A stretch of DNA of 64,000 nt, taken from NCBI RefSeq assembly GCF_041820985.1, contig NZ_JBGUAU010000002.1, forward strand, positions 62,001 through 126,000, given 5' to 3'. Numbering within the stretch: position 1 is the first letter of the stretch; each line of letters begins with the position of its first letter. Below, in pieces: positions 52,257 to 60,424 of this stretch. The notes beneath the pieces were generated by a model. The model had not been told where the DNA came from. It saw only the letters and a list, made by a program, of their open reading frames with translations, and did not search any database. The position numbers and the translations under genes were made by a program. Origin of the DNA: Evansella sp041820985 (GTDB taxonomy: Bacteria > Bacillota > Bacilli > Bacillales > Salisediminibacteriaceae).

Positions 52257-53027
52257 ATGCAATATAGTGTAAAACTTCAAACATTTGAAGGTCCTTTAGA
52301 TTTATTATTACATTTAATTCAAAAAAATGATTTGGATCTATATGATATCCCTGTAAAAGAAATTACCGAGCAGTATATGGTTTATATTCATACAATGCAG
52401 GTACTTCAGTTAGATATTGCAAGTGAATATTTAGTAATGGCTGCAACCCTATTACATATGAAGAGTAAAAGCTTGTTACCAGTACAAGAAGAAGAGATAC
52501 TAGAGGACGAGTTTGAATATGATGATAGTGAAGATCCAAGAGAAGAATTAATGTATCGATTAATTGAATATAAGAAATATAAAGAGGCAGCTGGAGAGTT
52601 AAAAGAACGGGAAAGAGCTAGGAGTGATTTATTCTCCAAACCAATGACAGATCTAACAATATTACTAAATGACTCTGTAGAAAAAGAAGAACCAGCAAAT
52701 ATGAATGTAACCATTTATGATATGCTTCAAGCATTTCAGAAAATGAATAAACGTAAAAAGTTGGATAAGCCTACTTTTTCAAGAATAAGTAGAGATGAAA
52801 TACCTATAGATGAGAAAATGAAGCAGATCATGGCAAAGCTTTTGATTCATCAAGGGAAATTAAGATTTTCACAATTATTTGAAGAAGAAGAAAAACATCA
52901 TATTGTTACATCATTTTTGGCGCTCTTAGAATTAATGAAATCAAATTCAATTATTTGTAATCAAGAACATAATTTTGATGATATCATGATATATCAGAAG
53001 GAGAGTGTTGCTTTTGAAGAGTCATGA
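52257..53027 (+). CDS. scpA: Segregation and condensation protein A
   Basis: A 256-residue kleisin that bridges the SMC heads in the condensin complex. The conserved opening QYSVKLQTFEGPLDLLLHLIQKNDLDLYDIPV and the C-terminal winged helix (HQGKLRFSQLFEEEEKHHIVTSFLALLELMK) are clear. It overlaps scpB by 23 bases. Confidence 0.95.
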   Translation: MQYSVKLQTFEGPLDLLLHLIQKNDLDLYDIPVKEITEQYMVYIHTMQVLQLDIASEYLVMAATLLHMKSKSLLPVQEEEILEDEFEYDDSEDPREELMYRLIEYKKYKEAAGELKERERARSDLFSKPMTDLTILLNDSVEKEEPANMNVTIYDMLQAFQKMNKRKKLDKPTFSRISRDEIPIDEKMKQIMAKLLIHQGKLRFSQLFEEEEKHHIVTSFLALLELMKSNSIICNQEHNFDDIMIYQKESVAFEES

Positions 53028-53613
53028 GATTAAGGCAGTTATTGAGGGTCTTCTCTTTGTTTCAGGAGAAGAAGGTATCGATGAAAAGCAAATTATGGAA
53101 GTTCTTCAATTAGATAGGAAAACAGTGAAATTCTATATGTCAGAATTGATGGAAGCTTACTCAGCTGATTCGAGAGGACTACAGATTGTTGAAATTGCTG
53201 GAGGATACCAATTTACAACCAAGGCTGAACATGCACTTTATTTTAAAAGGCTTATTCAATCTCCGTCTACAACAACATTATCTCAAGCAGCCCTTGAATC
53301 ATTAGCAATAGTAGCTTACAAACAGCCTATTTCTAGGATTGACATTGAAGATATCCGCGGAGTGAAATCTGAGAGACCTATTCGTACTTTACTAGCAAAA
53401 TCATTAATTAAAGAAGTTGGTCGAGTAGAAGGAACAGGGAGAGCAATCTTATATGGTACAACGAAAGAGTTTTTAGAACAATTTGGTTTACGTACTATTA
53501 AGGAATTACCGCCTCTGCCTTCAAATATTGAAGATGAAGACGTGGAAGAAGAAGTTGATTTATTTTTTGCCAAGTTTCAAGAACAATTAGCAGTAGTAAA
53601 TGAAGACAAATGA
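53005..53613 (+). CDS. scpB: Segregation and condensation protein B
   Basis: A 202-residue tandem winged-helix protein that dimerises and binds ScpA. IEGLLFVSGEEGIDEKQI, LSQAALESLAIVAYKQPISRIDIEDIRGVKSE and YGTTKEFLEQFGL are typical. The start is uncertain: GTG 53005, TTG 53008 and TTG 53014 all follow GAAGGAGA. Confidence 0.94.
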   Translation: MLLLKSHEIKAVIEGLLFVSGEEGIDEKQIMEVLQLDRKTVKFYMSELMEAYSADSRGLQIVEIAGGYQFTTKAEHALYFKRLIQSPSTTTLSQAALESLAIVAYKQPISRIDIEDIRGVKSERPIRTLLAKSLIKEVGRVEGTGRAILYGTTKEFLEQFGLRTIKELPPLPSNIEDEDVEEEVDLFFAKFQEQLAVVNEDK

Positions 53614-53643
53614 AACGAGATTAGAAAGGTGGACTAACTAACT

Positions 53644-54150
53644 ATGGGAAATGATTTAGTACAACAACAACTTACTTTTACAATAAGAAATTTAGAAGTT
53701 GCTGCGGAGGAAATACGAAATTATTTAAATAGCACAACAATCGAGTCTTTTATGAATGAGGTAGAGAACGGTTCCGAAGGGGATTATAAAGATATATTAG
53801 ATCAATTTCGACGAATACTTGTATTTTTTGATGAAGGAAGAGAATCAGGATACTTAATTTTACGAAGTGAGAAATTTCGAAAAGGGGCAGCGGAAAAAAC
53901 GTTATATTGGATATTTCATCAATGTATTGAAGAGTTTTTCCAACCAAAACTAGATGTATGGTATGAAGACAGCCGTGCTGCATATACAGGAAAAAATGCC
54001 ATTCGTTTTAGATCAGCAATTCCAAATCAATTAGAGGAACTTGTAAAAAGGATAGAAGGTCCTTTACAGGAAGTACGCGAAGAATTAGAGTATTATGAAA
54101 CAGATTATCGTACTAAAATGCGTCAACAGGACATTGATCAAAAGAAATAA
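53644..54150 (+). CDS. ypuI: YpuI-like protein (DUF3907)
   Basis: A 168-residue helical soluble protein with TFTIRNLEVAAEEIRNYLN, FFDEGRESGYLILRSEKFRKGAAEKTLYWIFHQCIEEFF, as in YpuI of B. subtilis, which also follows scpB. Role unknown. It ends in a strong terminator. Confidence 0.85.
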   Translation: MGNDLVQQQLTFTIRNLEVAAEEIRNYLNSTTIESFMNEVENGSEGDYKDILDQFRRILVFFDEGRESGYLILRSEKFRKGAAEKTLYWIFHQCIEEFFQPKLDVWYEDSRAAYTGKNAIRFRSAIPNQLEELVKRIEGPLQEVREELEYYETDYRTKMRQQDIDQKK

Positions 54151-54180
54151 GTGACGGTATTGTTCACTGAATTATATTTT

Positions 54181-54222
54181 GAGAGTAGGTGCAAATCTTT
54201 TGTGCCTACTCTCTTTTTTTTC
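54181..54222 (+). terminator. ypuI terminator
   Basis: GAGAGTAGGT / GCCTACTCTC stem followed by T8. Confidence 0.9.
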
Positions 54223-54259
54223 GCATAAGTTAATTATGAAGAAGGAGGGAGGAGATTAA

Positions 54260-55126
54260 GTGAGCGAACATAATCACTATAAAAAAGAAGTAACGAATTG
54301 GCTTACAAATTTTTTGAAAGAAGTAAAAGAAAGTCTGGAGTTTCCCAACAAGGAGGAATTAACGGGAAAGGTGAAAGAGCTGTTAGATCTTTTACAACAG
54401 AGGGATTCTTTTGATAACGCAGGCTTAAGTTATATAGAAAATGAAGTTGAGCAATTGTATTCTGCCTATCTACTAGGAATCGAGAGCAGAAAAGAGCAGG
54501 AACAAAGAGTACCAATTGGAGGTCATAAATTACCAAAATTAAATTATAGTTATGATGCATTAGAACCATATATTCATCGAAGAATCATGGAATTGCATCA
54601 TAAGAATCATCACCAATCGTATGTAGATGGGTTAAATAAAACAGAAAAAGAACTACAGGAACAAAGGAAGAAGAATAAATTTAATCAAATAAAGCATTGG
54701 CAACGTGAATTAGCTTTTCATGGTTCAGGACATTATTTGCACTCTCTCTTTTGGGATGTTATGTCTCCTCAAGGTGGAGGGAAAGCTAAAGGAAGTATAG
54801 GGAATCAAATTACAAACGATTTTGGCAGTTTTCAAGCATTTAAAAGTCATTTTTCTGAGGCGGCTAATTCAGTAGAAGGAAGCGGTTGGGCTATTTTAGT
54901 TTGGGTACCTAGAACGGGAAGATTAGAGATTTTAACTGCAGAAAAGCATCAAAACTTAACCCAATGGGATTCCATTCCTATTCTTCCTTTAGATGTTTGG
55001 GAGCATGCATATTATTTACAGTATGAAAATGAACGAGATCGGTATGTTGAAAATTGGTGGAGCGTGGTAGATTGGAACCGCGTAGAGGAAAGGTTTCAGT
55101 CAGTGAAAGATGGGATAAATCAATAA
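54260..55126 (+). CDS. sodF: Fe/Mn superoxide dismutase with N-terminal extension (SodF-like)
   Basis: A 288-residue protein. The first 85 residues are a helical extension absent from ordinary SodA. The SOD domain follows: LNYSYDALEPYIHRRIMELHHKNHHQSYVDGLN with the first metal His, HGSGHYLHSLFWDVMSP with the second, and LPLDVWEHAYYLQY with Asp and His. It dismutates superoxide. Length and extension match B. subtilis SodF. GTG start behind GGAGGGAGGAG. Single gene. Confidence 0.88.
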   Translation: MSEHNHYKKEVTNWLTNFLKEVKESLEFPNKEELTGKVKELLDLLQQRDSFDNAGLSYIENEVEQLYSAYLLGIESRKEQEQRVPIGGHKLPKLNYSYDALEPYIHRRIMELHHKNHHQSYVDGLNKTEKELQEQRKKNKFNQIKHWQRELAFHGSGHYLHSLFWDVMSPQGGGKAKGSIGNQITNDFGSFQAFKSHFSEAANSVEGSGWAILVWVPRTGRLEILTAEKHQNLTQWDSIPILPLDVWEHAYYLQYENERDRYVENWWSVVDWNRVEERFQSVKDGINQ

Positions 55127-55153
55127 TAGATTCAAATTAAAGGATGAATAATT

Positions 55154-55187
55154 GAGAGGGGCAGGTCTTAACGACATGCTCTTTTTT
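55154..55187 (+). terminator. sodF terminator
   Basis: GAG..GCAGGTC / GACATGCTC imperfect stem followed by T6. Confidence 0.6.
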
Positions 55188-55198
55188 GAGCTTAAATA

Positions 55199-55292
55199 TG
55201 CACTCTGGAGCGAATGGAATACAAACCAACAAAGATGTTAAAACTTGATGGTTTATGTACTCTTAATAACGAAAATTTTCAGGGCAGACTTA
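55199..55292 (+). repeat. Dispersed MITE-like repeat, copy D (3' half only)
   Basis: GCGAATGGAATACAAACCAA begins the recognisable part; ACTCTTAATAAC and the end ATTTTCAGGG match copy B closely. The left half is missing. Confidence 0.7.
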
Positions 55293-55386
55293 TTAAACAA
55301 CCACAGGTTTCCTCATGACATTTTCAATTCAGTACATATTTTACGTAAGAAATATAATACTAAATAAGTGAAAGGAGCGAAGTCTG

Positions 55387-55818
55387 ATGAAGAAGCAATT
55401 ACAGATTTTATTGCTCGTAGCAATTACCTTAGTTGGCTGCCAAGATATTGGAAGTCCACAAAATGCTTACATATATTCTGTGGAATCCAACTCTCAACCT
55501 GTAGTTTCACAACAATTAGCAGAACGAATAAAGCACAATATAGAAGAAATGAATGAAGTGGACGAAGTTTATGCAATATCATATGAAAAAGATGTATATA
55601 TAGCATTATCAGTTTCAGGGTTTAATCGCTTATTTTTAAAACAAATTAGAGAAGATGCAAAAAAGCGAGCAAAAGAGATAGATGGGGAAATAACGATTTA
55701 CATTTCAACGGATAGAAAAGTGGAAATGGAAATTTCAGATTTAGAGAGAAAAGTAAGAGGTAATATGAAAAAGGAAAAGTTGGAGAAAGAAATTAATAAA
55801 ATACAAGATCATATGTAA
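55387..55818 (+). CDS. YhcN/YlaJ-family sporulation lipoprotein
   Basis: A 143-residue lipoprotein: MKKQLQILLLVAITLVGCQD gives a lipobox with Cys18. The body, from QQLAERIKHNIEEMNEVDEVYAISYEKDVYIAL to GEITIYISTDRKVEMEI, is the YhcN/YlaJ-type fold. Such spore lipoproteins often accompany SpoVA genes; here the next gene, 30 bases on, is spoVAEb. AAAGGAGCGAAGTCTG precedes the ATG. Confidence 0.82.
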   Translation: MKKQLQILLLVAITLVGCQDIGSPQNAYIYSVESNSQPVVSQQLAERIKHNIEEMNEVDEVYAISYEKDVYIALSVSGFNRLFLKQIREDAKKRAKEIDGEITIYISTDRKVEMEISDLERKVRGNMKKEKLEKEINKIQDHM

Positions 55819-55848
55819 CGAAATATTTGTAATAAGGGGGATACTATT

Positions 55849-56199
55849 TTGAGCTTCTTTTGGGCTTTTGTTGTTGGTGGTATCATATGTGTAATAGGAC
55901 AAGTATTGATGGATGTAATGAAACTTACACCAGCACATACAATGAGTACGTTAGTTGTTTCAGGTGCGGTTTTAGATGGAGTTGGGTTGTACGAACCATT
56001 AATTGACTTTGCTGGAGCAGGAGCAACTGTTCCTATAACAAGCTTCGGCAATGCATTAGTACATGGCGCAATGGCAGAGGCACAACAACATGGTTTAATT
56101 GGAATTATTACAGGGATTTTTGAAGTAACTAGTGCTGGTATCTCTGCAGCAATTATATTTAGTTTTTTGGCAAGTCTCGTTTTCCGACCGAAGGGTTAA
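55849..56199 (+). CDS. spoVAE: Stage V sporulation protein AE (SpoVAEb, membrane type)
   Basis: A 116-residue membrane protein with three or four helices. WAFVVGGIICVIGQVLMDVMKLTPAHTMSTLVVSGAVLDGVGLYEPLIDFAGAGATVPITSFGNALVHG is diagnostic of SpoVAEb, a DPA-channel subunit. Normally it lies with SpoVAC and SpoVAD; here it stands with only a lipoprotein gene, 15 kb from the spoVAA-AB-AEa-AF genes. TTG start behind AAGGGGG. Confidence 0.92.
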   Translation: MSFFWAFVVGGIICVIGQVLMDVMKLTPAHTMSTLVVSGAVLDGVGLYEPLIDFAGAGATVPITSFGNALVHGAMAEAQQHGLIGIITGIFEVTSAGISAAIIFSFLASLVFRPKG

Positions 56200-56211
56200 T
56201 AAAAAATTTTT

Positions 56212-56245
56212 AAGGTGGCTCATAACAAAGAGCCACCTTATTTTA
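56212..56245 (+). terminator. spoVAE terminator
   Basis: AAGGTGGCTC / GAGCCACCTT with a TATTTTAT tail. Confidence 0.85.
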
Positions 56246-56345
56246 TATTCAAAAAAACAATGAATTGGACAACATTTCATAAAGGAGTAATTGACTTCAC
56301 AAAAGTTGCATAGACTTGTACAAACAAAAAGTACGGAGGAATTGT

Positions 56346-57500
56346 ATGAGAAAACTTATTACATCACTTTTCATATTCATCTTATTATTATCTAATATAT
56401 CCTTTTCAACAAGCGAGGCAGCATCATATCCAGGTGGCGTATCTGCTAAGGGTGCGATATTAATGGAACAAGAAAGTGGCAGAATTCTTTATGAGAAAGA
56501 AGCCAATATTCAAATGAGAATAGCGAGTATTACAAAAATAATGACAGCATTACTTGCTATAGAATCAGGAGAGCTAGATGATTGGGTTACTGTTTCCAAT
56601 AATGCAGAAGGAACAGAAGGATCCTCGATTTACTTGACTGCGGGTGAAAAAATTAAACTAAAAGACTTAGTATATGGATTAATGCTTCGGTCAGGAAATG
56701 ACTCCGCAGTGGCAATAGCAGAACACGTTGGAGGAAGTTTAGAAGGGTTCGTTTTTATGATGAACGAAAAAGCGGAAGAACTAGGAATGACCAATACAGC
56801 TTTTGCAAATCCACATGGTCTAGATGATCATGAAGAACATTATTCTACAGCGTACGATATGGCAATACTTACCCAGTATGCTATGAAAAGTGAAAGTTAT
56901 CGAGAAGTGGCATCAACAAAATCATACCGATCTGTTAGTAAAGAGGAGAGGTATAGAGTTTTTAATAATAAAAACCGACTTTTAACACAACTTTACAAAA
57001 ACTCAACAGGTGGTAAAACAGGTTACACAAAGAGAGCAAAAAGAACGTTAGTATCTACTGCTGAAAAAGATGGCGTAGAATTAATTGCTGTTACCATTAA
57101 TGCACCAAGTGATTGGCATGACCATATGAATCTATTTGAATGGGCATTCAATACGTTTGATGTCACTACAATAGTGAAAGAAGGAACAGTTCAGGGAATT
57201 GAAGATGAGTATTACAAAGATAAAATATCTGCGGAATATACGTTTGAATATCCATTATCAAAAGAAGAAAAGGAAAATGTTCAATCTAAACTAGTACTTT
57301 ATGAGCCTCCATCTGATCAGCGATGGGAAAGAGATGGGCATCCTTATCCTATTGGAACAGTCCAAGTGGAGCTTAATAATTCTATAGTAGGTATTGTGCC
57401 TTTACGTTTCATAGAGGAGGAAATCATAGAAGAGAAACCATTTTGGCGTAAGTGGATAGATCAGCTGTTTATGACAACTGGAGTGAAGACAGGTGGTTAA
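56346..57500 (+). CDS. dacB: D-alanyl-D-alanine carboxypeptidase DacB
   Basis: A 384-residue mother-cell PBP5-type carboxypeptidase that lowers cortex cross-linking. It has a signal peptide (LITSLFIFILLLSNISFS...EAA), SxxK in IASITKIM, SxN in LRSGNDSA and KTG in TGGKTGYT. The ATG at 56346 follows CGGAGGAATTGT; an in-frame start at 56316 has no ribosome site. It overlaps spmA by 8 bases and forms the dacB-spmA-spmB operon. Confidence 0.94.
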   Translation: MRKLITSLFIFILLLSNISFSTSEAASYPGGVSAKGAILMEQESGRILYEKEANIQMRIASITKIMTALLAIESGELDDWVTVSNNAEGTEGSSIYLTAGEKIKLKDLVYGLMLRSGNDSAVAIAEHVGGSLEGFVFMMNEKAEELGMTNTAFANPHGLDDHEEHYSTAYDMAILTQYAMKSESYREVASTKSYRSVSKEERYRVFNNKNRLLTQLYKNSTGGKTGYTKRAKRTLVSTAEKDGVELIAVTINAPSDWHDHMNLFEWAFNTFDVTTIVKEGTVQGIEDEYYKDKISAEYTFEYPLSKEEKENVQSKLVLYEPPSDQRWERDGHPYPIGTVQVELNNSIVGIVPLRFIEEEIIEEKPFWRKWIDQLFMTTGVKTGG

Positions 57501-58083
57501 TTATATTTGGGTATCTTTATTTGTCATAGGATTAGTCTTTGCTGGTATTAATGGAACGATGGGAGATGTAAACGAAGCCATATTTAAAGGAGCATCAGAA
57601 GCTGTAACTATTTGTATTGGCCTAATCAGTGTGTTAACTTTTTGGCTTGGTTTAATGAAAATTGCAGAAAAATCTGGATTACTAAAAGGGTTAAGTAGAA
57701 TACTCTCACCTTTCGTAAAAAGACTTTTCCCAGATGTTCCAAAAGATCATCCTGCAATGGGTTATATTTTATCAAATATGAGTGCGAATATGTTTGGATT
57801 AGGAAATGCAGCCACTCCTATGGGAATAAAAGCTATGGAGGAGCTAAAAGCATTAAATGGTGGGAAAGACGAAGCGAGTAGATCCATGATAACTCTTCTT
57901 GCAATCAATACAGCGAGCATAACCTTAATACCAACTACAGTTATATCAATACGTATGCAATATGAATCAATTGCACCAACAGAAATAGTTGGTACAACAA
58001 TATTAGCAACAGCCTGTTCAACAGTAGGAGCAATTTTAATTGATAGATTTTTCTATTATCGACGTATAAGAAAAAGGGTGTGA
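57493..58083 (+). CDS. spmA: Spore maturation protein A
   Basis: A 196-residue membrane protein of the nucleoside-recognition (Gate) family. GINGTMGDVNEAIFKGASEAVTICIGLISVLTFWLGLMKIAEKSG and NMSANMFGLGNAATPMGIKAM are typical. Needed with SpmB for spore-core dehydration. GTG start inside the dacB stop region. Confidence 0.93.
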   Translation: MVNYIWVSLFVIGLVFAGINGTMGDVNEAIFKGASEAVTICIGLISVLTFWLGLMKIAEKSGLLKGLSRILSPFVKRLFPDVPKDHPAMGYILSNMSANMFGLGNAATPMGIKAMEELKALNGGKDEASRSMITLLAINTASITLIPTTVISIRMQYESIAPTEIVGTTILATACSTVGAILIDRFFYYRRIRKRV

Positions 58084-58089
58084 GGGTAA

Positions 58090-58620
58090 ATGGGATGGGT
58101 TACTACGGTTTCAATATGGATTATTCCCTCCATAATAGCTTTCATTTTGGTGTTTGGTACATTAAGGAAAGTACCAACATATGAGACTTTTGTAGAAGGA
58201 GCTAAAGAAGGGGTAAAAATGTCCTTTTCAATTATTCCTTACCTCGTTGGTATGCTCGTTGCTATAACAGTTTTTCGTGCTTCCGGAGCGATGGAATTCT
58301 TTATATCTTTATTTCGTCCATTTTTACAAATGATCGGTATTCCAGCAGACATAGTACCTTTAGCGCTGATTCGTCCATTATCAGGAACAGGAGCTTTAGG
58401 TATGACGAGTGATTTAATCGCTACACATGGACCTGATTCATTCATAGGTAGACTAGCCTCGACGATGCAAGGGAGTACAGATACTACTTTTTATGTTTTA
58501 ACTGTATATTTTGGTGCCGTTGGTATTAAAAAAATGGGAGATGCTCTAAAGGTAGGCTTATTAGCTGACTTCATAGGAGTTATTGCCTCTATTATAATCG
58601 TTACAATTATTTTCATGTAA
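58090..58620 (+). CDS. spmB: Spore maturation protein B
   Basis: A 176-residue membrane partner of SpmA. YETFVEGAKEGVKMSFSIIPYLVGMLVAITVFRASGAM and PLSGTGALGMTSDLIATHGPDSFIGRLASTMQGSTDTTFYVLTVYFG are diagnostic. Last gene of the dacB operon, 6 bases after spmA. Confidence 0.93.
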   Translation: MGWVTTVSIWIIPSIIAFILVFGTLRKVPTYETFVEGAKEGVKMSFSIIPYLVGMLVAITVFRASGAMEFFISLFRPFLQMIGIPADIVPLALIRPLSGTGALGMTSDLIATHGPDSFIGRLASTMQGSTDTTFYVLTVYFGAVGIKKMGDALKVGLLADFIGVIASIIIVTIIFM

Positions 58621-58631
58621 ATAAAATTTTA

Positions 58632-58684
58632 AAAAAAGAAAGTGCCTTAGTGGGATGGCCCCTTTTAAGACACTTTCTTTTTTT
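58632..58684 (+). terminator. dacB-spmAB terminator
   Basis: AAAGAAAGTGCCTTA paired with TAAGACACTTTCTTT and a T run. Confidence 0.85.
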
Positions 58685-58696
58685 GTATCTTAAAGA

Positions 58697-58855
58697 GAAG
58701 CAGAGCAACGGCGGGATGCCGAAGAGTGCTTGCACTCGAAGGTAGCTCGGCAATTCCCCACAGGAAAGGAGTGGGATGAAGCGAATGGAATACTAACCAT
58801 AAAAGTTAGTAATTCTAAATAAGTTACTCATATTGGAGAACGTGTATTTTCAGTA
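58697..58855 (+). repeat. Dispersed MITE-like repeat, copy E
   Basis: Shares TTCCCCACAGGAAAGGAGTGGG, AAGCGAATGGAATAC, TCTAAATAAGTTA and the end TGTATTTTCA (58843-58852) with copies A and B. The left end is diverged. The remaining 220 bases up to rluB hold only its leader. Confidence 0.7.
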
Positions 58856-59072
58856 GACAGTAGAAAGTATCGATGCAAAAACCCCTATAAATGTGACTGT
58901 TTTAAATATAGCTATACCTAGAAAATATATCATTGGAACTTACGGTCGTAAAAATATATAATGGTAAAAGCGTCTTTATTGTCACAAAACAAAAAAAAAG
59001 ATAGAATTAACGTTTGAAAATGATAATTATACGTCGAAACTGTTATATAGAAAAAATTTATGAGGTGAAGTT

Positions 59073-59792
59073 GTGGAACGTCTACAAAAAGTAATTGCAC
59101 AATCGGGAATTACGTCTCGAAGAAAAGCAGAACAGTTAATGGAAGAAGGTAAGGTATTTGTTAATGGAAAGAAAGTAACAGAGTTGGGAACGAAAGTAGA
59201 TTCAAATAAAGATGAAATAGTAGTTAATGGTATTCCCATAGACAAAGAAGAACCAGTTTACTTTTTACTGTATAAGCCAACAGGAGTTATTTCGAGTGTA
59301 AACGATGATCGAGGTCGAAAGGTGGTAACTGATTTTATTCCTACAGATAAACGAATTTTTCCAATAGGGCGACTAGATTATGATACTTCTGGACTCTTAC
59401 TATTAACAAATGATGGAGATTTTGCAAATAAACTAATGCATCCAAAATCAAAAGTGTATAAAACATATATTGCTAAAGTGGAAGGGATGCCATTACGTGA
59501 GACAATCAAGAAATTAGAAAAAGGCATACAGCTTGAGGATGGAAAAACCGCTCCTGCAAAAGTAAAGGTATCTAGATCTGACAAAAGTAAAAATTCAAGT
59601 ATTATAGAAATCTCTATTCATGAGGGAAGGAATAGACAGGTAAGAAGAATGTTCGATGCGATTGGACATCCGGTAATAAAATTAAAGCGTGAAACGTATG
59701 GTTTTTTAGGCCTTAAAGGGTTAAATGCAGGTGAGTTCCGCGAATTAAAACCACACGAAGTTAAGCAGTTAAGGGAGCTAGTTGTCACATAA
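59073..59792 (+). CDS. rluB: 23S rRNA pseudouridine synthase RluB
   Basis: A 239-residue enzyme with an S4 RNA-binding domain (ERLQKVIAQSGITSRRKAEQLMEEGKVFVNGK) and the RsuA/RluB catalytic motif FPIGRLDYDTSGLLLLTNDG with the catalytic Asp. EGRNRQVRRMF is also typical. It makes pseudouridine in helix 89 of 23S rRNA. GTG start behind GAGGTGAAGTT. Confidence 0.92.
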   Translation: MERLQKVIAQSGITSRRKAEQLMEEGKVFVNGKKVTELGTKVDSNKDEIVVNGIPIDKEEPVYFLLYKPTGVISSVNDDRGRKVVTDFIPTDKRIFPIGRLDYDTSGLLLLTNDGDFANKLMHPKSKVYKTYIAKVEGMPLRETIKKLEKGIQLEDGKTAPAKVKVSRSDKSKNSSIIEISIHEGRNRQVRRMFDAIGHPVIKLKRETYGFLGLKGLNAGEFRELKPHEVKQLRELVVT

Positions 59793-59812
59793 ATGTCACA
59801 AATGAACTTACA
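59785..59812 (+). promoter_or_regulatory. Candidate PhoP-type direct repeats upstream of resA
   Basis: TCACA at 59785 and 59796 and TTACA at 59808 are spaced 11 and 12 bases. PhoP of Bacillus binds TTAACA-like repeats at about 11-base intervals and activates the res operon in B. subtilis. The match is partial. Confidence 0.3.
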
Positions 59813-59884
59813 AATAGTATATTAACAACATGTATGTAGTGATAACATAATGTTATGATTAAATAATAAAAATGGGGGAGAAGG

Positions 59885-60412
59885 ATGAAACAGAAAAGAT
59901 TAATCATCCGTTCTAGCATTCTGCTTATTATGGTAATTGCCATAGGTTATACGCTATATAATCATCTTTATAATGAGCGTGGATTGGTAGATAGAAATGA
60001 TGTTGCTCCTAATTTTAAGGTTGAGGATTTAGATGGTAATATCATTGAATTGGAAGAGCTTAGAGGGAAAGGTGTCTATCTAAACTTTTGGGCTACATAC
60101 TGTGTGTATTGCCGTCAAAAAATGGAAGTATTAAGAGATAATTATGAGGAGTATCGGGAACAGGGGATAGAGATTGTATCAGTAAATGTCAATGAACAGA
60201 GATTACGTATAGAGAGACATGCTGATCGGTTCAATATAAACTATCCTCTTTATTTAGATCAACATAACTTGGTTCGTGATGCTTATGGCGTGGTAAGCTT
60301 GCCGTCAACTTTTTTAATAGATGAGAACGGAATTGTTATAGAGAGACAAATAGGAGGAAGAACAGAGAGTCAAGTTCTTGCATCACTAGAGAAACTGATT
60401 CCAAATCAGTAA
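59885..60412 (+). CDS. resA: Thiol-disulfide oxidoreductase ResA
   Basis: A 175-residue membrane-anchored thioredoxin (anchor IIRSSILLIMVIAIGYTLY) that reduces apocytochrome c haem-binding cysteines outside the membrane. The fold is clear (APNFKVEDLDGNIIEL, VSLPSTFLIDENG). The active site reads WATYCVYCRQK (Cys73, Cys76), unlike the usual WCEPCKKE: no Glu or Pro between the cysteines, and Lys79 where B. subtilis ResA has the functional Glu80. First gene of resABCD; GGGGGAGAAGG precedes the ATG. Confidence 0.9.
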   Translation: MKQKRLIIRSSILLIMVIAIGYTLYNHLYNERGLVDRNDVAPNFKVEDLDGNIIELEELRGKGVYLNFWATYCVYCRQKMEVLRDNYEEYREQGIEIVSVNVNEQRLRIERHADRFNINYPLYLDQHNLVRDAYGVVSLPSTFLIDENGIVIERQIGGRTESQVLASLEKLIPNQ

Positions 60413-60424
60413 TGGGGGATACAA

